From assembly GCA_023374025.1 (NCBI GenBank), contig SIJG01000099.1, forward strand, positions 164,906 through 228,905: a stretch of 64,000 bases of DNA. The letters are read 5' to 3'. Under the pieces are notes generated by a model, which did no database searches, was not told the DNA's origin, and was given only the letters and a program-made list of their open reading frames with translations. Below, piece by piece: positions 56,396 through 64,000 of this stretch. The DNA comes from Heterodera schachtii. Its lineage: Eukaryota; Nematoda; Chromadorea; Rhabditida; Heteroderidae. How positions within the stretch are numbered: position 1 is the first letter of the stretch; each line of letters starts with the position of its first letter. The translations under genes and the position numbers were made by a program.

Positions 56396-57675
56396 CTTGA
56401 AATTAAGAACAATTCACATAATAAAATATTTTTATTTTATTTTATTTTATTTTTGTTACTAATTTGAAAAGTTTTCCTTGGTGTGCTAAAAGATCAGGTG
56501 ATTTAAAATATTTTTTATAGTTCTTTTAAAGTGAATAATTTAAAAAAAACATTTTTTATGAAATGCAGCAAAAAAATTAATCTTGTCAGAATTTTTAAGT
56601 TTTCTCATTCCCCTTTTAACTTTTATGTAAGAATTTTCAAATATTTTTTTATTAGATAAAAAAAAAATATTTTTGCCATTTTTGGGCAAAGACATATATG
56701 GGCTAACGTTAAAAATTCATTCACACAACTAAAAATTTTCTGCTAAAATTTGCCGGGCCATTTTTGTCCATTGCATCAGCAATTCTCTCACCAATGTCCA
56801 AAGACCGAAGAATTTTTGTTAAAAATAATATTGTCTTTTTTTCGAAACATTTTTTCATTATTTTTTTATTTAAATAAAAACTATTTTATTTTAATTTTTA
56901 AACATTAATAATAAAAACAAATTTTCACTAATAAAAACTTTATAATTTTTCGGCAATCTTTTGCCGTGACCCACAATTGCGAAGCGCCAAAAATTATTTA
57001 ATTTCAATAAATTTTCCATGTTAAAGTAATTTATTTTAATTTAATTGCTTCTTTCATTTTTTCTAATTTATCGTAATGAATTTTACAAATTTGTTTAGGT
57101 AGAAAATAAAATAATTTAATTTACATATAATCATTTTAGCACAAAGAAAATCGTAAAAATTTTCTTAAACACGTCGGTTAATTATCACAAATTGCGTCAA
57201 TAATGCAGTGGAGCAACAACATAAATTCACACCAAGGCAAGAGAAGACATTCATTGATTTAAAAATTTAATTATATTGAAGGCTTTCGGATAATGCCAAG
57301 CTGTAAAATTGGCCGATTGAAAAAAAAGTTATGGGCCGAAAAATTTGGCCCAGACGGAGTTTGCCTGACAGAGCATAATCGCTTCTAACAAAGAGCATTC
57401 CTTGTTTTCACGGTTGACCAAATGCAACACTCTTAATGTTACCAAAAGGGTACAAATTACCAAAATTACAAAAAAATCTAAATTTTTTAAATTGTTTCTT
57501 AATAACTTTTTTCCATTTTGCAAAAAATATTATGATTTTTATAGAACTAATAGAGTTCCAGATTTTTGAATTTGGTCAATTAAAAAGAAAGTTTTGGCTT
57601 CTTAAATCTCCTTGGCACGGAAACGTGCGCATGGAACTGAGTCGAATCGCATTAAATTAGAATAATTTCAAAAAA
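56396..57675. other. AT-rich stretch upstream of copy M
   Basis: No gene recognised; it may contain the promoter of copy M. Confidence 0.4.
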
Positions 57676-59143
57676 ATGCTTTCTTTGTTAGCGGTCAAAT
57701 CAGTCCGATCATCGAGCAGTAACGGACACTACCTCGTGAACAATGATGATGATCGGCAGCACTGTTCAATTGACGAAGAGCTGCGCAATTTGTCGTTGTC
57801 ACCCAATTCGCTACGGCAACAATCCGCAGCGGTACTGATTTCGCCGCGCTGTCAACCGCGCCGACTTCCGTCCGTGCCGCTTCCGCGCCAGCGCTCGGCA
57901 CAGCCGCGCTGTGCCAAAACGTCGACTTCGTTGGGTAAATTTTGATTAATTATTTTTTAGTTATTTAAATGAAAAACAGATATTTGTGAACTGTTGCACA
58001 TTGTGACGCATGAATACATCGGCACTGACTGCGCACTGCGCCCTGGCGAACGTTTGGTTGTGGTGGACAACGGAGACCCGGATTGGAAGCACGGGTTCAA
58101 GGTGGGAAAAAAAAATTTAAACGGTTTTTTAATTAAATTCTAAAAGGACTATTATGAGAAATTTGAAGAAAAATTGTCTCAATTATTTTTAGAATTGATA
58201 AAAAATTATAAATTAAAAAAACATGCTATAACGGATTTTATTGTATTTTTTCTTAAATTTTACTTTCAGAATATTTTATTTCCTTGTTCTTTAATTTGTG
58301 TTTTTGTTGTTCTCTGAAATTTAAAATAAAAAACAAAAATTTATTTTAGTTATTTTTCATTAATTAATTAGTAATTTTGAGTAAAGAATTCTATCAATAA
58401 AAATTTTATTATAGCTGTCGGATTATATGGAACGGATGGTCACCTTTCCAAGTTCATGCGTAGCAGCTTATCGGCCTGAAGAACGTCCAATGCGTCTGGT
58501 GCGCAATTGTAATTTGTTGGACCAGAAAATACGCTTGTACCGCGACCAGGTCGAAAAATTAATTGATTAATTAATTAATTAAAATGGGTTTATTAGTTAA
58601 AAGCATTATCTTGGAGAAATTGAAATTTACTAAGTTTCCAGATATTAGGCAAATATGTACTTAATTTTTGGGCTGACAGAAGGCCCCAACGATAGAGAAA
58701 AAACCGCCGAAAAAATTGAAATGTTTAATGAATTCATTAAAAATTTTTCCATAGTATTTGAGGTATATTTTGCTAAATAGACACAAAAAATTTAAAATTA
58801 TCTAAAAAATCACTAACCCTGTAAAAAATAAAGATAAAGCCTCAGATATCGCAGCCCACTGGTTATCTATCTAGTGTTAAAAATTGGATGATTCCATTTT
58901 TCGTTTTCGATTATTGAAGGTTTATTCAAAAAACTTTTCGATCTAAGAAACAGAGGATGGCGATGATTGGAGTCAATAATTTCATTAAAAAGAAATAATA
59001 ATAATTTAAATACAATAATAATTTTATTAAAGATTGTCTTCGTTCAACCAAATTCTTTGGAAACCAATGGACGTGTGGCGATCAGAAATGAGCACAACAA
59101 AATCATGCATTGCCCAATACAATTTTTGACAAATTTATCATGA
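57676..59143 (+). CDS. SH3-like domain protein, copy M (208 aa), intact
   Basis: Four exons: 57676..57934, 57980..58101, 58415..58549 and 59033..59143, total 627 nt, all phases consistent. Residues 1-86 form a Ser/Arg/Pro-rich low-complexity N-terminus (MLSLLAVKSVRSSSSNGHYL, PRRLPSVPLPRQRSAQPRC). Residues about 87-127 read HEYIGTDCALRPGERLVVVD and NGDPDWKHGFK, resembling the ALYDY to W part of an SH3 fold. Then VTFPSSCVAAYRPEERPMRL and CNLLDQKIRLYRDQ, ending IVFVQPNSLETNGRVAIRNE and CPIQFLTNLS. I do not recognise the named family. No signal peptide or membrane segment, so presumably cytoplasmic. The start is the first ATG of the open frame; an upstream exon, as in copy N, cannot be excluded. 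Confidence 0.65.
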
Positions 59144-59911
59144 AAACAATAAAATTAATTAATTTGGCAATTTTTTTTTGTCAAAAACTGTTATCATTTG
59201 CCAATGATTTATTTTTGTATAAGCAAATAAAAAGCAATTGAAATGAGGATTTTATTAAAAAAAACCATTTGGTATAAATCGAACAAAAAAAATACAGTAG
59301 AAAAGACAAAAAATGCCGTATCAACTTAATCAATACCCATAAACTAATTGGCATCATATGTTTGCGTCAAGGTGTACATAAGCTGTTCGAATGCTTCATC
59401 TCCAATGCTTTTAAAATTTCTAAATATATTTAAATATTATATTATTATTATTATTCTTAGATCGATTAAATGTTAAAAACTTAGTCATACAGTCATTAAT
59501 TGAGATTTTAGAAAATTTGGCAAAATTTGCTTCTTCATTTGTTTAATTTTAAATGATTTCACTATGGTAATTTCTGTGTTAGCCGCATTTCCATTCATTT
59601 AAGTAAATCATCGAAAAATTTGTAATTTAGCCCATTTAGAAACAACAGATTTAGAAAAAAGCTAATTTGTGGATTTTTGCTCAAATTTAAAATAATCAAA
59701 GGAAGAATTGTCATAAGTCAAGACAAATGCCGGCTGAAAAATTTTAAAAAAATTAGGAGGACTTTTTTAAAGAGAATTATTGATACTTTCAAAAAAAATT
59801 TAATTTAAAAATATCGCTTTTAACAATCCATATAGTTATAATCTTTTCATATATTTTTTCATATACATATATTGTGCAATTTTTGACGATTTGCCTGTTG
59901 GCGTTTCGTTG
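59144..59911. other. Stretch between convergent copies M and N
   Basis: AT-rich, about 770 bp separating the two stop codons; no gene recognised. Confidence 0.45.
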
Positions 59912-61702
59912 CTATGCCAATGTCAAAAATTGCAGAGGGCACTTCACAAATTTGTCGTGTTCATTCCGCACTGTCACCCGCCCGTCCTCACCCAGTGAAT
60001 TGGGCTGCACAAAAACGACCTTAAATGTTTTTTTTTTGAAATTTTTAATTAAAAAAAAAAACTTTTTTTTTACCTGGTCACGATAAAGACGCATTTTTTG
60101 GTCCATTAAATTGCAAGTTTGGATCAATCGCATCGGTTGTTCCTCTTCAGTTCGGTAGGCGGCAATGCATGTGCTTGGAAAGATGAGCAAACTTTCAGTG
60201 CGGTCATTTAACTTAAAAATTAAAAAGGAATTTTGAAATTTATAAATTTTGAAAAAAAATATGAGGGACGCCAGAATTATATATTTTAATATTAATTGAA
60301 ATTAATGGGTTTATAGAATGAATTTAATTAAGACATATTAATTTTTAATTGGTTTGAATTTTTTTGGTCGATTTATTCGACATAACTGAAAAATCTAAAA
60401 ATAATTTATGCACCTATGTATCAGCTTGACAAAAAATAATAATAAAAAAAAACATAAAATATTTAAATGAATAAATTTCGGTTTGATATTTAATTGTTGA
60501 AAATTTAAAAATTTTATCGAAATTAATTCATAGGCTTGGCAAATTTAAATTGTTTAAGTTTTCTAACAAATTACAACCAATTTAAAAAAGGGCTTCTCAA
60601 AATTTATTAAAAAATCGTAAAATTTTAATTTTTCCACCTTGAACCCGTGCTTCCAATCCGGGTCCCCGTTGTCCACCACCACCAAACGTTCGCCAGGGCG
60701 CAGTGCGCAGTCAGTGCCGATGTATTCATGCGTCACAATGTGCAAAATTGATGGAATAACTGTAAAACAAACAATTAATAAATATTGAAAATAATTTTTT
60801 TTACCAATCGAATTTTCCAATGATTGTTGTACAGTAAGGTTGGTACGGTACTGCTGCTGTTCTGCTGATCCGGTACGGTAGGCAAACGCCGCGGCAAACG
60901 GCCGGCAAAAAATGTGGCGGCGGAAGGCGACGAGCTCCGCTTCATGCACTGGTCAAAACTTTCCGCATGTGTTCGTGGAGAACGCAATTGCTTCATCCCT
61001 AAAGAAAATTTTAAAAAATGAATTTTAAAAAATATTTTCGATTATTTCTAAATCAATTTAAAATATTGATATATTTTTGCACCATGATAATATGATATTA
61101 AATTTTAAAGAAAAAAATGCATTTTTTGGCAACAAAAATTATGCCAAATCGGTAAAGAAGAAAGAATCATGTCAGCGAAATCTTTATCGGTGGATTGAGT
61201 GATTTATTGTTTCGCAAAAGGGCATAGTGCCGAAAAACCCCTTGGGGGTTCCAAAAACTAATCAGGCCAGAGAAAATTTGGTAATTTTTCAGTGATTTTA
61301 TAACTAATTTTGGCTAAAAACGGCATTTGCCAATAAAATTTTTTTTGTGTGGGTCTTTGAACTGAATAAAAAAAATGTAATTTAGAGGCAAGGGAAGGAA
61401 ATTCGAATAAATTTGTGTTCAAAGTCACATTTAAAAACACAATTTTCTGATTTCAATATGTACCTGGGGAATATTCCCCCTCACAAATCAGCCCCTGGCT
61501 AAAGAGGCCTTGCCGGCTATAGTAGCAAATGCTTTCAACTTACTGTAATTGGGGTACACACCGGCAATGCCATGCTTCTGCTGGTGCTGATCAGCTGCGG
61601 ACGGTGGTTCGGCACAGTCCAATGAGAATGATTTCATTTTTTCAGTGAGTTTTATGCGATCGCCTCTGCTGCTGGCGGTATTTGGTGCGCTTGAAAAAAG
61701 AC
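59912..61702 (-). CDS. SH3-like domain protein, copy N, probable frameshift
   Basis: Minus-strand paralogue of copy M. Exons: 61702..61544 (LFSSAPNTASSRGDRIKLTE..GIAGVYPNY), about 60996..60807 (MKQLRSPRTHAESFDQCMKR..PRRLPTVPDQQ), 60759..60638 (IPSILHIVTHEYIGTDCALR..DWKHGFK), 60211..60074 (LLIFPSTCIAAYRTEEEQPM..YRDQ) and 60019..59912 (VVFVQPNSLGEDGRVTVRNE..QFLTLA). The last three have the same phases as in copy M and are intact. The 60.9 kb exon joins the upstream exon in the MKQLRSP frame but joins the next exon only in the neighbouring frame, so one base seems lost or gained within it. The 61.7 kb block could also be read without splicing from MGMKMTKFFLILGLFSS, a signal-peptide-like start. 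Confidence 0.55.
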
Positions 61703-64000
61703 CTAAAATCAAAAAAAATTTCGTCATTTTCATTCCCAATTTTGGACAATTATATAAAGATTCATTAGAAATTAAGGACTAATATCTTTGACTATAAATT
61801 GATAAAACTGCGTCAATTTAATCTTTTTTGGAACCCATTAAAATTAATTTAGGAAACCCAGGCAAATAAAATGATAATTTTAGACAATTTATAGATTTTT
61901 TAATTTGAAATTTCATCAGCCAATTTTGGCTATTTAAAATATCAACTTTATTGATTGGAATTAAATGTATTTGCCAAATCCTATTTTTTATTTGGACAAA
62001 ATAAAAAGATGTGTGCCCATTAGCCGGTGCCACCATTATTTGTCTGCTAAGAAACGGATTAATGTGTGCTCATCGGTGGAAGAAGCGGACTTGAAAAAAC
62101 CCGAGGCATACACTTTCCGGTTATTATTATTATTTGTATTTTTGAAATAAAAGAAATTAAAATTTTCATGACAAAAAACGAAAATGTACATTTTGTTCTT
62201 TTTTGTAAAAAAATTTGACGTCAAACATTTCTTTTATTAGAAAAGTTATTTGAAAAAAAAAAATTAATTCGGTAAATAGCATAAGAAAATATTAACTAAA
62301 AAACGAAATTTCTTATCTTAAAAAATCAAAGTTTTGCTAATGGAATAAAAATTATAAATATTTATTTAAATGATCCCATTTCTTAATACTTAGTAATAAG
62401 TATAATTAAAAGTTATAAAAAACCATTTCAGTAAAACAGAATTTTCAACAATCTTTAAAAATCAAAGTAATAATTTATGTTCCTTTAAAAATTATTTTAA
62501 ATGAAAAAAAACGAATTTCTCACTCTTAAATATTCAAAAAAAAAAAAATTACCTAATCTAAATATATATTAAAGAAAATTTAAAAAGGCAGCAACCATAT
62601 TGGGAGAAAAATTGACGTAAAATTTTTGCCGATGATATCTATAAATGAAATGCCACATTCTTGAAAAATTAGCCAAAATGTGCCATTTTATATTAAATAT
62701 TTATAAAAATGTGTGATCCTTTTTCAGCTGCTTCTCAGTTGATCATTTTATCAAAAAAAAAAAAAGGTTAAAAAGGAAATTACATTTGTGATAAAAATAG
62801 AAAAGGTTGTAATTAAGAAAAGACCCAAAATTATTCGTGATAAAAACATTTCAATTTTCCACAGAGATAAAATTAATTTTTTCGAGTTATGGAAAATATA
62901 ATTATTTGATTTTCAATAATATTTTTTAATAAATATTAGGTTATTAATAAGGATAAAATTGGTTTTTTTTTTATTAAATTTGCTAGTGCTAAATTTAAAA
63001 AAAATGCAATTAAATTACTAATTATCGGGTGAGTGACTTTAATTCAAGGCATTTTGTTTCTCCAAAATTCAATTTTTTGTTAAGTGTCTGAAAATTAAAA
63101 AATTATTGAGAAATTAAATTTTCTCATACCATTAAATTGCAGTACACAACTTGACATTTGTTTCAATTATGAAAAACCGCAACTAAAAGACGAGAAAATG
63201 GAATTTGACATAAACGAAATTTGACGAGACAAAAGTACAAAGATTCAAATTATGTAAAAACTTTCTGAATAATTTTAAATCGTTTTTTTTGTATTTCAAA
63301 AAAAGGGTTTTTTCTTATCTATGTTATTTTATTTTTTTAGAACAAAAATAAAGAAAATATCGCTCCTAAATTAGCAAATATCGAATGGAAAAATAAACAA
63401 ATAAAAGGTTTTCGTGTGTAAATGACAGTTGAGATTGAATTAGGCATATGAAAAACAATGTAAATGTGGGTAAAGTGATTAAACAATTGTGTTATACATT
63501 AAATTGTACTAATTTTCTTATTGTATTTTGGAGTGGCCAAATTTTTATTAATAATTCAACTTCTAATTACTTGTAATGCCGTAAAATAGGTGTTTACAAT
63601 TTTTGAAAAATTAACAAAATAAAAAACAGCCAGTATTTTTTCATGAAGCAACAGTTTATATATTCTTGACTTAATCGCTTTTCTAGGCTAAACTGATGCA
63701 AAGGCAGCGATCAGAATTCCATGAAAATTTATACAAATGAAAATTGCATGTTTGGCTGAAGAAATTGCATAGATTATGGGTAAATTTTTTAATTTAGGGA
63801 AAACTTTATTAAAAAACTTTAAAAAGATGACAAAAGTTTTCTAGCAGTTTTTCATAGAAGCAAATTGACAATATTCAATTCAAATAAAAACAAATTTTTA
63901 AATCGTTTATAAAACTTTTTTTTTGAAAAATTTTATCTTTTTTTTTAAATAATTTCATTTTTTAATTAAATTTTACGCCTGTGCATTAAAAATTTACGAC
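61703..64000. other. AT-rich terminal region without recognised gene
   Basis: Short frames near 61965-62150 (both strands) look borderline coding but have no recognisable features or splice partners. From about 62,200 the sequence is simple AT-rich DNA. Confidence 0.45.

Noticed and set aside
61965..62150. Possible coding block on either strand (plus CVPISRCHHYLS, minus VYASGFFKSASS)
   Set aside because: Both strands are open and neither has a convincing family or splice partner, so strand and reality are undecided.

Overview
This is eukaryotic DNA, most likely from a plant-parasitic cyst nematode (Heteroderidae, Globodera/Heterodera type). The reasons are short introns (about 45-70 bp) with GT..AG sites, an AT-rich background, a cluster of F-box-like genes of the kind greatly expanded in cyst nematodes, a nematode chemoreceptor of serpentine class T, a CR1/Jockey-type LINE and a BEL/Pao LTR retrotransposon. 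No rRNA, functional tRNA, CRISPR or operon structure was seen. All exon models are read by eye from splice consensus, phase and similarity between copies inside the window.

Layout. 1-15.6 kb and 34.7-40.2 kb hold members of one F-box-like family in both orientations: A (+, cut by the window edge), C (-, fragment), B (+, intact), D (-, pseudogene), E (-, intact), F (-, split in two), G (+, one exon), H (-, last two exons), I (-, pseudogene), plus a remnant at 48.5 kb. Between them lie small hAT-like elements, a tRNA-derived SINE-like cluster (2.8-3.3 kb) and a 1.4 kb polypurine tract (4.4-5.8 kb).

The centre, 15,568-34,692, is one 19.1 kb insertion. It begins and ends with the same 16-bp inverted terminal sequence and is bracketed by an exact 8-bp duplication, GCTCAAAG, inside exon 2 of F-box gene F, whose two halves now lie 19 kb apart. 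It consists of five tandem ~960-bp units plus a partial sixth, then one inverted unit. The inverted unit was itself hit by a complete 12.7 kb BEL/Pao element (21,499-34,234; 5-bp duplication AGAAA; LTRs about 1% different) on the minus strand. That element carries one open 3,429-codon gag-pol-env-like frame. Its 5' leader holds nine tandem hairpins with covarying stems and an invariant 8-nt loop, which is the most unusual structure in the window.

40.2-64 kb: a LINE copy (41.2-43.5 kb), a short satellite (43.6-43.9 kb), an srt-like GPCR gene (45.1-48.3 kb), a UPF0057/Pmp3-like small membrane protein gene (49.8-50.5 kb), a Cys-rich exon (53.5 kb), and three copies of a gene with an SH3-like segment: a fused truncated copy (52.3 kb, +), an intact copy (57.7-59.1 kb, +) and an inverted copy (59.9-61.7 kb, -). 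The last 2 kb are AT-rich with no recognisable gene.

The window reads as a fast-turnover gene-family region in which duplication, exon loss and nested transposon insertion dominate. Only B, E and SH3-like copy M look fully intact; the srt-like gene is open throughout but one splice junction is uncertain.
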